Shown here in pieces: positions 21,006 through 32,905 of a DNA stretch of 64,000 bases. The position numbers and the translations under genes are program-made. Where the stretch lies: NCBI GenBank assembly GCA_025201345.1, contig JAIXMG010000003.1, positions 186,001 through 250,000 of the forward strand. The letters are read 5' to 3'. The stretch's first letter is position 1, and each line of letters opens with the position of its first letter. The notes below the pieces were generated by a model. It made no database searches, had not been told where the DNA came from, and saw nothing but the letters and a program-made list of their open reading frames with translations. Source of the DNA: Thamnidium elegans (taxonomy: Eukaryota > Mucoromycota > Mucoromycetes > Mucorales > Mucoraceae).

Positions 21006-22934
21006 CTTTTGTATAGTTGTTATGTGTGGGGTATAGTTTTTAAATTGTAATTCCCATTAGGGTTTTTGTCTTATATTAGAAAGTAAAAAGTTAAAAGTGT
21101 TTAAAAGATTTAATATTTATGAAACTTTCTGACTTTAATCGCTTGTATTTATACGTAAAATTTTTTTTAAAAAAAGGGTTCGATATAATTCAATTTCAGA
21201 TCGGGAATAGTAGGAACGATTTCTTTATAACTTTAGCTAAACTAGTAATAAAGTCTTGGCCAATCGTATCCCTTTTTGATTTGGTCGATAGAGCTTCGCC
21301 ACTTTTGTTGGAAGCTGTGGCTGTAAATATTTTGGCTGTACTCTTTTTTTTTTATACAGAAAAAAAGCTTCTTGGAAATCTATATAGAAACCAACTTTAA
21401 TACTTCTTCATTAGTCATTTTAATGTTTGCCTGCTTTTGACTTTATATTAGGAAGCTGTATACTGTCTCAGCTACTTTATTAAAAAATAACTATTTAAAT
21501 GTGTATTTGGTAATTGAACCGAGCTTCTCTTTATATGTTACACACATAATATACTTTTTGACACGAGAGAAAAATTGCTATAAAAAAAATCTCGCTCTTT
21601 TTTTTGTTTAATTATATTTCGGTTGATTTCGGACACTTCTCCCAGACAATGGAAATATTTTCTCACCCCGCAATGGTGTATAATGATTCAGTTTGTTTTA
21701 AAACAAGCAAAAATATTCGCGTTACTTTTTTTCTTTCTGTTTTTATCACTTGCAATAAACAAAACAAACAAACAGAAAATGAGGTAAATTAAACCATTTT
21801 AAAAAGCGGGTAACATAGTGCGCACCTTCTTTTTTATATATATATATATATGTTATATGTATATTTCAGTAGCAGCTACCAATACTTTCTACTAAACCAC
21901 TTTGTATCTTATCTGACGGGGTTGTCTTCTTATCTTTTATTAAAAAAAATGTACCTTTTCTTCTATTGTTGGGTTTCACAAAATACATTGGCTGCGGATA
22001 ACTAACTATTTTCTATTTAGATGCTCTCATTACTGTAGCCAACTTTAGAAAAAGACCTATTCGTGTATAAGGTCATTATTTATATGCGAAAAAAAAAAAA
22101 CTGCTCACTTGTTTTTCATAAAGTTTACGGAATCAAATATAGAGTTACAATTTATCATAACTTTTTACAAAGCAAGAAACGCTGTTTACGTAAAATGAAA
22201 TATGTTAGGGTCTTTTTTTTTCTTTTTTTTTTGTAATCTAAACCAAAAGTAGTACTTAACTATTTCCTTTTACACTTCAAAATTACAATGCAAAACTTGG
22301 CAATTTTAAGAACTTTCTTTTTCGTCGGAAAACTAAAAAGTTAATTTAAGTTGATGATCCGACTTTTGTAGTGAAAATAGAGATATATCCTTGTAACAGC
22401 AAAACTGTTTGATCGCTACTTTATGAGCATCCACTTGCATTAATTGAATTACAAGTAATAGTTGTAAAAACTTAGATATTCAAGATGTATACTCCTGTTA
22501 TTTCTCATTTAAGAAATATTTATATGCGCAGTAAATGTCATCACCTGAGTCAAAGCCTTCTTAGAATGCTTTCTATTACGTAGTAAAAGGAATTGGGTAG
22601 CTCGCTTTCGTTCTTAGTAGAATCGGAGTTTCCCCGCAAATTTATACACACCTTCCATAAACCTACTCCGGCCCGAGGAGGTCCGTACGACATGTATTTT
22701 TTTGTGGAACTAGAAAGATTTATTTACTTGAAGCTCATAATAGCCCCAATAATCGAATGAGAGACTCTTTAATTTTATGTTTGTACATTTGAATCGTATA
22801 CATAGTTCAATAGTACTTTTATTTATAAAAATACATACTTTTTCAAATTAGGATACATTCATAAAAAGCTGTAATTGGTTTGTTTGCACCTATCAAATAC
22901 ATAATGTTTCCTTGCTTAATTTCTAGTTTATTTT
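21006..22934 (+). other. long intergenic region, no gene seen
   Basis: About 1.9 kb of AT-rich sequence with a short TA microsatellite near 21835-21852 and several T- and A-runs. Reading frames are short and biased; I see no intron-joined gene, tRNA or repeat family. It borders the MULE relic and may be older decayed mobile DNA. Confidence 0.5.
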
Positions 22935-24659
22935 TCATATTGTGGATTGTAGCCAAATGAATCTTATAATTACTTCTATTCGAGTAAGTTCTATATTTTG
23001 AAGGTGGTATGGCCGTACTTTTATTTTTGATTTTACAAGAACCTTAAGTGGCAAAATAGTGAGTGGTTCATAAAGACATCTTTTATTCCTGGCGTTGTGA
23101 TATGTACATACAGGTATGTTGTAAGTATCCGCAACAACTTGAACAAAGTCATGATAGTTAAACCAAATAAACATGCTCGTTCTATATTCATAAATATCTG
23201 ATTTGATGATCCTTTCTAGGCTGACAATGTCGAAACTAAAAATCTTTAAATACGTGTCCTTGTTGGCTTCAAATACTACGAGCATTTCTCTCTTGACATC
23301 CCTATACCTATCTTCATTGCCATAGTGAAAGTACGTAATAGCTCTATAGCCGCAGTTACGGTCTCCAACGGGGCCAAATATAGCTTTTACATTTGTGCAA
23401 TCAATAGACCAATGTAATATTGAAAGATCCATCTGTTTACTGCTAACCTTGCTTTCACTATAACAACTTTTTTTTCTAAAAAAATATCTGTAACAGATTT
23501 TCGGGCAAGTCTTTTTTGTTTACTGACATATAATCCCTTGTTTGACATACTAATATCATTTACAAAATTTAAATCTGTATTAGAACTAAGATCAATTGTG
23601 TCTATGTCTTCGTCAATGAATGCGGAAGGATCATCATCTGTTACAGCGATCGGATTCTCGTTTTTCTTTACTCCAGAAGTTCTTTTTTTCTATATTTTTA
23701 TAGCAGTGTGCTTGCCATAAACAAACCGACTGCGTCTAAATGCAGACTTTCGTACGGAATCCTTTTTGAAAGGGCTTAATCTAATATACTTTCTAGGGAA
23801 GACGTAACATGAGCTCGGTCGTGATAAACAGTTTAGACTCGGCGGCGTTTAGGAGGTTGTCCAATGTATTCATCGATGGGGTCGTTTTTTTGTGATCGCC
23901 GTTAAATGAGCGAAACACTTTTTCGACTTTTGAAACGTACTTCATCCAAGGTTCTTCAGGAAGGACGAAATCTTTGATTTTTTTCCTCATCAGCTGAATC
24001 AATCTTGTCGCGCCAGTTTGTGATGTCTTAAACCACCATCTCGTAGGCATATCACTTAGAGTAATTGACTTCAATTCGTTTAACTGATAGCAACAAGGAA
24101 GGTCGTAAACGATACGACACTGGCAATTGCAAGGTGCGGCAATATCATTAGTATCTCTTAAATGCTCACATCTAGGTGAGACAAGAGCATGATGAGTGCT
24201 ATCCCCTATCAAATCTTTTATACGATGATCTTTAGCAACTAAAACGTCTACCCCGCTCATTTATTTCAATTGTGTAGCATTATATCCTCTTTTGAAATCA
24301 TACAAGTTATCGCGGATTGTATTAAATGATAAATCTAAAGGTTGAAGAGAAAACATTCCTTTTTTCCTGATAGTATGACCGCTTTCAGCTCTTTGAGTAG
24401 TTGTACATCTGAAATGCTTATACTATAACGTAATATGGCCGGCCCATCTTCCGATATACTTCTCTCATACATTTTCGTAGTACTTAATACATGTTGTATG
24501 CGCTTCATTACTTACAAAATTAGAAGAGTTAGAGAAAATAGCTTCTATCTTGTTTTTTAAAGTGCAATACGGTTCTGACGCAGAGCAATTGATCATAGCG
24601 AAGACATTGTTTTTAAAATCATTTACAATCGAAGAAGTTTTAAACACCATGGGGCGCAC
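22935..24659 (-). pseudogene. MULE (Mutator-like) transposase with C-terminal OTU-like domain, broken
   Basis: Reading down the minus strand, one long protein can be followed through several frames. 24659-24300 gives MINCSASEPYCTLKNKIEAI and, after shifts, HFRCTTTQRAESGHTIRKKG, a typical MULE block before the SWIM region. 24260-23793 gives HHALVSPRCEHLRDTND, CNCQCRIVYDLPCCYQLNEL (SWIM-like Cys cluster) and LSDMPTRWWFK. A Ser/Lys-rich hinge (KKRTSGVKKNENP) follows across a stop. 23432-22935 gives IFGPVGDRNCGYRAITYF, with the Asp and Cys of an OTU cysteine-protease active site, then DRYRDVKREMLV and FVQVVADTYNIPVCTYHN. At least two stops or frameshifts and no DDE region remain, so it is dead. 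The OTU His near the end is not evident. Terminal inverted repeats were not found. Confidence 0.75.
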
Positions 24660-24769
24660 ATATTTTTTTTCGAGTAAAATTACGAAAATAAATATATGTA
24701 TAAATTTGTAATTAAAAAGGGGGTAGGTGGGCTAGAGTTCTATGACTAAAAATTCCGTTTTTACTCGGT

Positions 24770-25231
24770 TAGGATGTCATTGATCTCGTCTATCGAAATG
24801 AGTGAACGGGGTATTGTCATCTCAAAAAGAGTTATCGCCTGCTAATCTATCCAGGAAGACTGGTCGAATATACACCGCCAATGGTATTGCCAAATAATTT
24901 CAAGAACGGTACCAAGTGGCAGAAGGATGTCCTCAGGTATCTGTTGACAGGCCTTGTCATGCAAAGTAAAGAGAGCAATCCACACCGTTTCCGGAGAAGG
25001 GAAAGTGTCATTCAGATTCATATCTTCTATTGCTTTTTCCCAGAGAGTCCATTTATGAAAGCAGGAAACAAAGAAGTGGTCATTAGTTTCGAAGTCTGAT
25101 CGACATATACCACAGGGAGTTAGTACAAGAACTGATACGCCAACGATGCAACGTTTTCTGATAAGCAACTCTGTCGTGAATAAGATGCCACCATATGGTA
25201 AGCGTTTTATGGGGAAGAGGAAGAGTTTCCA
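24770..25231 (-). pseudogene. LINE ORF2 C-terminal fragment (zf-RVT zinc-binding region), frameshifted
   Basis: The minus strand first reads METLPLPHKTLTIWWHLIHD and RVAYQKTLHRWRISSC in one frame, then after a one-base shift near 25120-25140 reads TPCGICRSDFETNDHFFVSC and FHKWTLWEKAI to a TAG at 24842. This is the zf-RVT block that ends fungal and plant LINE polyproteins (W-W-x-L-x-H-x-R, C-x2-C, E-T-x-x-H-x-F-x-x-C-x-x-x-W). It is opposite in strand to the LINE relic at 53-1184 and covers a different part, so it is an independent dead copy. Some coding-like residues continue past the TAG to about 24770. Confidence 0.7.
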
Positions 25232-25633
25232 TATCTTAAGGGTTAAGTAATTTGGCGGCGTTGAACAAGGTACATATGTTCCCAGACGTAATCATTTTGT
25301 GAGCCAATTTTTTACGTTTGCGGCTCAGCTGGATATGTTGACGAGTAAAAATGAGCCCTTACAACTAGAATAGCTCTAGCCGTAAAAGACCCTGTCTGTG
25401 TACTTGTTATGAACTCGGCCTAATGTCGTTAAATATTGGCTAGTAAAACGATACAACAAATGGTTACGATTTGTTTTATAGATTTGTTTTTTACTTCTCC
25501 CGAAACAAGATACCCTATGTACACACCGACGTGGTCCGAATGATTTGCGACGCTGTGCCTAAGAAAACCGTTTTCGAAAATTAGTGTACGAAAATCAATG
25601 GTGCGTGAGTGTACTTTCTAAACTTTTTTTTGT
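25232..25633 (+). other. intergenic, no gene seen
   Basis: About 400 bp between the LINE tail and the taspase-like gene. It must contain that gene's promoter; no specific site was recognised and no reading frame looks protein-like. Confidence 0.45.
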
Positions 25634-25958
25634 ATGACAGAACCTGTTTTTATCGCTGTTCATGTTGGTGCAGGTAATCTTATTTGACTCCAAAACTACA
25701 CCTCAAAAAAGTTTTTTTAAAGATTCTCTTAGGTAACTTGGCAAGATCGAAAGAAGCAAAGTACCGATCGGCTTGTGCAAAGTAAAAAAAACAAAAAACA
25801 AAAACAGTATACTTTTGACCCAACGCGTCTAATTTTTTTCTCTTCAGAGCTTGCGAACTTGCGATGCAAGTCCTGAAAAGACCCGACGGTACAGCAGCCG
25901 AAGCAGTTGCCGTGGCCATTGCTCAATTAGAGGTTTCAATCTTAACTTACTTCCCTCC

Positions 25959-25991
<33 letters not shown>

Positions 25992-27279
25992 AATACAATA
26001 ACCTCATAGAACGATCCTATTACCAATGCAGGGTACGGATCTAATCTTACGTTGAAAGGTACCGTGGAATGCGATGCCAGTTTAATGACGGGTAAAACAG
26101 GGACTTTTGGTGCTGTAGGGGCTGTCAGCGGTATTAAGAACCCGATCTTTACCGCGTATCAAATGGTGATAGATGCCGAAAAAGGATTGCTCTCTTTAGG
26201 AAGAATACCTCCCATGTAAAATGTAATATTGCACTGTACTATTAATCCATGCTAATAGTTTTATAGGTTTTTGGCTGGCAACGGTGCTGCAACATGGGCA
26301 AAAGAACGCGGACAAATTGTGATAGAGCCCGAGAGTTTAATAGAACGTAAAATAGGTCTCTCTTTACTTTTATAATTTGGTCATTAAGCTTTGATATATA
26401 TAGAAAACGCCCAAAATGTCTATATTGATCATTTGCAGAGATTAATAGAGGACCAAGAAGACCAAGAGAAGGTAGATTTAGGACACGATACCGTCGGCGC
26501 CATTTGTGTTGATCAATTTGGTCATATTGCTGCAGGTGTTAGTAGCGGTGGTATTTCCTTAAAAGCGCCAGGCCGTGTAGGAGAGGTAAAAATAATAATA
26601 ATTAATGCACAGATTTATATACAGTTTTAATAATGGGAAAAAAGGCTGCAATGTATGGTAGTGGATGTTGGGCACAGAACGAAAAGGACGATTTACCTGG
26701 TGTTGCGTGTAGTACGACAGGCACCGGTGAGCAAATCATGAGAACCATGTTTACTTACAAATGTGCTGATCGTATATCGAAACAACAAGATATCCAAACC
26801 TCGATACATGATGCCTTGACAAAGGACTTTTTAGGTAAGCTGCTAAAAGCTTGTCATTATCCTATGCTAAACCGCCTACATAAGAATCTCCACTTTTAGA
26901 CATGTACGATATAAAATCTGTTGGCACAATTGCACTTCGTTCACAAAAATCCAGCCATTCTACGAGTAAGTTGCTTTTTAATCAAATTTCATGTGTGTTA
27001 ATTGAATTGTTTTTCTCAGGGATAGAGTTTTGGTACGGACATATAACAGAAGACATGGTGAGTATTAGAAGATTTAGTGTGTTTAAAACCTGTATATTAA
27101 ATATATATATTAGGGCATTGGGTATATGACAGGAACTTCAAAAAAGCCAAAGGTAAAGTGTATTACGCAGTAAATATAAGCTTTTTTTTTTACTAAGTGT
27201 ATATAAATGCTAGACTTTTGTATCTAGAAAGACATCGGAAAAGGAGAAAGTGGTATCATCGGGATGGTTAGTGACGTGA
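25634..27279 (+). CDS. TASP1: taspase-like N-terminal nucleophile hydrolase (threonine aspartase/asparaginase 2 family)
   Basis: Eleven exons: 25634-25673, 25733-25781, 25848-25932, 26010-26215, 26267-26346, 26404-26585, 26645-26834, 26900-26965, 27020-27057, 27114-27152 and 27232-27279; 340 residues. Blocks match TASP1 in order: [80 protein letters not shown], then the autocleavage site [12 protein letters not shown] with the nucleophile Thr near residue 183, [38 protein letters not shown] and [11 protein letters not shown]. The precursor self-cleaves before that Thr. Human taspase cuts MLL and TFIIA after Asp; the fungal substrate is unknown. The end is my choice: acceptor 27230-27231 gives SSGWLVT-stop, whereas the AG at 27226-27227 would give a longer Cys/Leu tail. 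Confidence 0.88.
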
Positions 27280-27607
27280 TAACAACCTCAAAAACAGTGC
27301 GATATTTATTATTAATAAATATAGAATGCATTGTTAAACCTCTTTTTTGTTGTTGTTGAAGTTTATAAGGGTGGATAATATCTTTTCTCTTGACAAATAG
27401 GCTAAAGAAATAAACGTGTACATCACATGCAAAGATATAATAAACTTTAGGGGGATAAAGAGATGCAAGTACCCCGTCGATCAAGTAGTATTTATCCTTA
27501 GTCATTATCTATGTACGTTTTAAAACAACTTTTTTTTTTTTTTTTTTTTGGCAGTGTGTAGTAATCTATCATTTTTAGTGTTATTTATTTAAAAAGTAAT
27601 AATTAAT
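27280..27607. other. convergent 3' intergenic region
   Basis: About 330 bp between the stops of the taspase-like gene and FAT1, holding both 3' UTRs and a T-run near 27531-27549. No gene seen. A minus-strand reading of about 90 codons here overlaps the taspase tail and looks like chance. Confidence 0.5.
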
Positions 27608-28303
27608 CTACAATTTAACATTTCCGACATCAACTCTAGCAGAATCTTCTAATGTGAAAGGAACATATGTGTTTCCCTGGAGCCAAAAGACAGGATCAGT
27701 TTCAGGGATCTTGGTAAGATCAATACCTTGTTCACGGTACTCGACCTTTAACTGCTTAAAGGTACCTGTGATGACCATGTCAGGCACGAAACGAATAAAG
27801 ACCGGAATAGCATACTTTGGTAATTTCGTACGGAGATATTGGTACAAGTCGTCAAAATTGATCGTTTCGCCCTTCTTTACTACAATGGCAGCCATACCAG
27901 CACGGCCGTCATGGTGAGGAACTAAGGTGCCGTAAATATTAGCCTCGTGTACACCCGGGTAAACGCCCATCACTTGAGCAACTTCAGTAGTTGCCACATT
28001 TTCCGACTTCCATCTAAAAGTGTCACCGACACGGTCACCGAAATAATAGAACCCGTCAAAACTTAATTTCAATAAATCGCCACTACGGAAATATCTAATA
28101 AAAAGAAAAAAAAAATTAGATCAACGAAAAAAAAAAAAAAAACTACTTACGCATCACCCTTTTCAAATACATCTCTCAAAATTTTCTTGTTAGTAGCTTT
28201 TTCGTTCTTATAGTAACCATCAAATGTAACAGGTCCTTCTACCATACGAACGATAAGCTCTCCTTGTACATCCCAAGGGCTCTAAATTTGAAAAGTTAGA
28301 CAA

Positions 28304-28340
<37 letters not shown>

Positions 28341-30389
28341 GAAAATTTGGGATAGTACCTTGACACAAAAACCCTTCTTATCTCGAATGGGTTCTTCACT
28401 AATAGGGTCAATATTGATCAATTGAACTTCACGGCGGAGCAAACGCATAATATGACCACGAGATCCTACAGCTCCATAACCAGTTTCACCAGTATTGACG
28501 TTGAATAAACTTGTAGGTGCTTTTTTTTTTAAAAAAAAGTAAATATTTTTGTTTTAATATGTATTTTTTTTTTTTACCTTCAGTTGCGGCATAGAATTCA
28601 CTAATCTTATCGATATTAAATCTTTCTCTAAATCTGACCCATACATCAGGTCGCATGCCGTTACCGTAAACGGTCCTGACTTGGTGGTTTCTTTCTTCAG
28701 GGTGGGGAGGTTGACTTAACAAGTATCTACAGAATTCACCAATATACTATATAACAAAATAAATAAGTAATTATATTCATGTGCATCCTTTTTTTTTTTT
28801 TTTTTTTTTTTTTTGTACGTACAGTAAATACAGTTACTTTGTTATCCACGCAGTCATTCCAGAAACGACTAGCAGAGAATTTACGACCTAATACGATTGT
28901 TGCACCAGCATATAAAGCTACTGAACAAGAAACAATAACTAGCCAGTAGGAAGAGCGTGAGTTTATGAACTTCTTTTACCATCCAAAAAAAGAAAAGAAA
29001 ACTTACTGCCGGAACTATGATAGAGTGGTAATACACAATAGATTCTATCTTGAGGCGTAAGAGCATTCATATTAGCAAACATGACCATAGCAACTAATTT
29101 GACATCAAATTTTAAAGAAAATTAATTAGTTACGCGCGTTTGGGGATATAATGAATTTAAACTTACAAGCGACACGAGTATGTTGACTGACGGCAGCCTA
29201 AAAAAAGAGTTGGGTGTTGGTACTTTTGTAATACATATTATTCATGCTACATTACCTTTGGTAAACCTGTGGTACCACTGAATATAAAAAAAAAAGTTAT
29301 ATAGAAGAGTTAGACAATCTCAACTATCCAAGAAATACATTATTCATGTTACCTAGTATAAATCAAGAACGCCGGATCACTTTCAGGAACACCCTTCAAG
29401 TAAGAATCTCCGGGGTCTCTATCTGTGAACTGAGACAAGATGCTAGGAGTAAGTGTACCAGCAAAAGGAAAGTGTGTCAGTTCAGACTCATATGTAGTTT
29501 CACCGTACGAGACTAATTTGGAATTTATTTCTTGACAGCGTTCTGCAATATCTCCAATCTGTTGCGCGTAAATAGGATCAAATAAAAAGAGTTTGGAACT
29601 GGCAACATTAACACAATGGAAAAGTGAGTCGCCAAATAAATTGGTATTGATAAGCGAAGGGACAGCTCCAATTTTACTAATAGCGAAGAAAGCAATAAAA
29701 AAGGTAGGATGGTTTTGAAGCATCATACAAACGATATCTGACATATTATAAATGGAAAGTTAAATAACCTGTATTACGCTAATTTTGTTACTGTGGTACC
29801 TTTCTTCTTGACTCCTTCGGCCAGTAACCAATGTGCCTAAATAAATATGCATGTGTCAAAAAAAATACACTGAAAAAAATATGTCTAAATGTATGGGGTA
29901 ACATATAGAAAACACCCTTACCAATTTGTTTGAAGCTAAATTAGGTAAAATTAGTATGAATAATTTTTTTGTTTTCTAAAAGGTTTTTATAGATATTGTG
30001 TAACATACCTATTTCAATATCTCGAAGTGTATATTCTCTTCCTTCAAAAATGACAAAAACATGGTTTGGATTTGCTTTTGCCTTTTCCTGGAATCGATAA
30101 TAGTAATGAACCCTGTCTTGAAATCCCCATTGTCGATAACTATAATCTATTTAGTAATTGGATCACGTAATTTTCTTTCTCTCTTTTCTTTTTTTACCGA
30201 AATAAGCCTATTGCACCAGAGCGAATTTGATGAACGTCTCTGCTAAGTAAATATTTAGCATCAAGATACATGGACCCAAGGGCACCGCCGATACCGGCTG
30301 CTACGACAGGAAGAATATCTAATCAAAGAATTGTTGTTAGTGTTTCTTTAAAAAAAAACAAAAAACCAATATTTACCGCTAGAGCTCAT
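27608..30389 (-). CDS. FAT1: very-long-chain acyl-CoA synthetase / fatty-acid transport protein (FAT1/SLC27 type)
   Basis: About fourteen exons; ATG at 30389 (exon 30389-30377), then 30318-30198, 30139-30009, 29935-29922, 29836-29800, 29737-29353, 29277-29256 and six more down to the last, 28094-27608. The product is about 630 residues. After MSSSD comes a hydrophobic segment, ILPVVAAGIGGALGSMYL (membrane anchor), then VIFEGREYTLRDIEIASNKL, the AMP-binding motif IYTSGTTGLPK, YCVLPLYHSSG, YIGEFCRYLLSQPPHPEERN, and the FATP/VLACS signature YFRSGDLLKLSFDGFYYFGD followed by RVGDTFRWKSENV. It ends VDVGNVKL. The enzyme activates very-long-chain fatty acids with ATP and CoA and supports fatty-acid import, usually at ER, lipid droplets or peroxisomes. 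All signature residues are intact. It follows pacC in tandem, with 198 bp between. Confidence 0.92.
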
Positions 30390-30587
30390 AATTGGTTAAG
30401 AAGAAAGAGGGAGATAAAAGAAAAAATAAAGAAAAAAAAAAAAGGTAAAGAGGAGGTTTAAAAGGAAGAAAATATTCCCCTTTTTATATGCGTGGCAACG
30501 CACAACAACACGCTAATTAAAAGTCCTTTTAATCTTAAGTGACAAATACCGAAATACCAAATTTAGGTGGATTAAAATTTATAAATT

Positions 30588-32238
30588 TTATTGACATAAA
30601 GAATACTTTTTGTGGTAATCTTCGTTTACCCATTGAGTTATTTTCTTTAAAAGTAAAATATGATTATTATTCAGGGCTGTGGGATAAAGTGATTCCTTGT
30701 GAATAGTTTTATCTGCTGACGATTTAGAATTCTCATCAGTCTGTTTTTCATCTTGGTTCAAGGAAAGCTTAGAAAAGTCACTTATAATTAATTCTCTTAC
30801 TAAATCTTCATTCTTCTTTTCAACCACTTGTTCTTCTTCAACAATAACTTTCTTAAAGCCATTTTTACTTGAATCTAATGCACTTGAAAAAGTATTTACC
30901 AAAGTAGCCATATTTTTCTTCTCCTCATGTGTAACATCTTTTGTTGGTTTAAACGAGATTATTTCTTCTTTTTCGATCTCTCCACCTTCTGGATTATTTG
31001 CTTTGGTAAAGTTGGTCGTGGTTCTTAATTCAGGTTGGAAATACTGGTTAGATAAGTTCGGAACTGGTGTATAATGTTGACGTTGGCCAGTAAGTCCAAT
31101 ATTTTGTTGGGAGTAAACAACAGGTTGTTGATATTGCATATAATTATTTTGGCTCGGTACAATAGGTTGTGACCTTACGTACATTTCATTTTCTTCGCAA
31201 GAGGTAGGGTACATGTTATTTTGTGATGGCACGACAGGGTATTGCGAATAATCTTGTTGTGGTGGTGTAAAATTAGACATTTGGTTATATGCAAATGATG
31301 TAGCTGTATCCATGGCGGGTTGCTGTGGCATTTGTCCTGTAGCAATACTATCAGAAAGACGAGCTAACCAATCATTCATATCTTCAAGTTGTTCATTACT
31401 AATATTTAAATTGAAGTTTGATTGGTTTATTAATCCAGCATCCACAAATCCCTGAATTTCATCTAACCGACTAGCTACGGCTATATAATAATTTGTTATA
31501 TTAGTTGCATTCTCTTATAACTATTAAAAAAGAGCTTTTACCCAAATTATATTCGGTTGATTTGGTCTGGTCTAAATCCATAGGGAAAAGTAAGTCATTA
31601 ATAAGGTCATTAGGGTGAAAACTATTTTCCTTTGTTTGTGTAACAAATGGATGAGCTCTTTGAGCAGAAGATATGTCAGAAGAAGAAGAATACATCCAAT
31701 TATCATCTGAATAGGTACTGGTAGGTGGAGAAATAGGATTATGGCTAGATAAAACGGGTGAAACATCCCTACTAGAATGGCTTGTAGAGTTAGGTGGCGT
31801 TAACGGATGAAGACAATGTGGCTGTGCTTGTTGTCGAGAAGTTCTCTGGTGGCATCGAAGAGTAGAGATATGCTGTTCACTATGAATTTTTTCATGCTTT
31901 TTTAAATCTTGAGGGCGTTTAAATGACTTGCTACAAAACTTTATATAATTATAATTAAGAATAGTTTTTTTTAAGGTAAAAAAAAAAAAAGTTACCGGAC
32001 AACGATGAGGTTTTAAAGGTACATGAACTCTTAGATGACTTGTAATATGATCTCTCTTAATGACGGTGACATCGCACTTTTCCCAATGACAAGTAAGACA
32101 AAGGTTACCAGTGGATTTTCTGCCAACATGATCATTTGTTAAGTGAGCGTATAAGTGCTCCGGATCATCAAACGATATCGTACACCCAATCCAACGGCAA
32201 AAATATATTTCTGAATCCATTTCTAAAGAGCTTTGCAT
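30588..32238 (-). CDS. pacC: PacC/Rim101 ambient-pH C2H2 transcription factor
   Basis: Three exons, 32238-31996, 31938-31542 and 31480-30588, in phase, 510 residues. Near the N-terminus lie the three PacC fingers: [60 protein letters not shown], then [20 protein letters not shown]. The VGRKS, VKRDH(I)TSH and [10 protein letters not shown] runs are diagnostic. The rest is a Ser/Pro/Gln-rich, disordered tail with an acidic and lysine-rich C-terminus, where the pH-dependent processing or Rim13 cleavage region would be. The factor is activated at neutral or alkaline pH through the Rim/Pal pathway, which uses ESCRT proteins, and binds GCCARG. Four such sites lie in its own upstream region (32239-32905), suggesting autoregulation. 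Confidence 0.93.
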
Positions 32239-32905
32239 ATTTATTTATTTGTTATTTAACTATAAAAAAAAAAGAGAAAAAAAGAAGACGTAGAAGAAAA
32301 GAAAAGAAAAAGGGAATATCAGTTGAATAAATAAATAATAAAAAAAAAGGGGGTGGGGAGTCCAGGTCACAAAAGGAGGGGGGTGCACTTCAAGTTGCCA
32401 AGAGATGTAATTCACCAAAGCCTTTTTCTACATAAAAGGCAAGTCGGTTTTTTTAAAAAGTTAAGTATGTATAAACCCTGCAAAAAAAACGTCAACCGCT
32501 TCTTACTCTATAATGCCAAGTAGTCTTTCTTACCTTAAACTCTACACCTTGCTCTAATAAATAAACAAATAATATAGTTAATTAATTTATTTTAATGGAA
32601 TCTCAAAAGGCATATACATAGTTTGGCCAAGGATAATAAATGCAGCCAATGATCCGAATCTCTCCTTCATATGTGGTACGATGTGCCTTCTGTTTCATCA
32701 TATAAATTACATTCTTAATATAAAAACTAAATTCCTTTCTCTTCCATATTAAGGCTACCTGTAGGTTCAAATGCTATCATTATGTTCAAAAAAAACCAAA
32801 GGGTGGTACAATCAGTGCCTAATTGTTGCCAAGCAACAGTTTGGTCGCCGACATAATGTTACTATGGCGATCTTTTTTATACAATTCAGAATACATTTTT
32901 TTTTA
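32239..32905. promoter_or_regulatory. pacC upstream region with four GCCAAG PacC-core sites
   Basis: The hexamer GCCAAG (PacC/Rim101 core, GCCARG) occurs at 32397-32402, 32515-32520, 32636-32641 and 32828-32833, all on the plus strand, at about 160, 280, 400 and 590 bp from the pacC ATG. The same interval carries the 3' UTR of the aspartyl protease gene (stop at 32906). In sequence this AT-rich, roughly 0.5-1 copy would be expected by chance in 667 bp on both strands. The binding specificity is established for PacC; its use here is inferred. Confidence 0.55.

Noticed and set aside
27224..27505. Minus-strand ORF of 93 codons beyond the taspase gene
   Set aside because: It overlaps the taspase 3' end on the opposite strand and has no family resemblance; likely chance.
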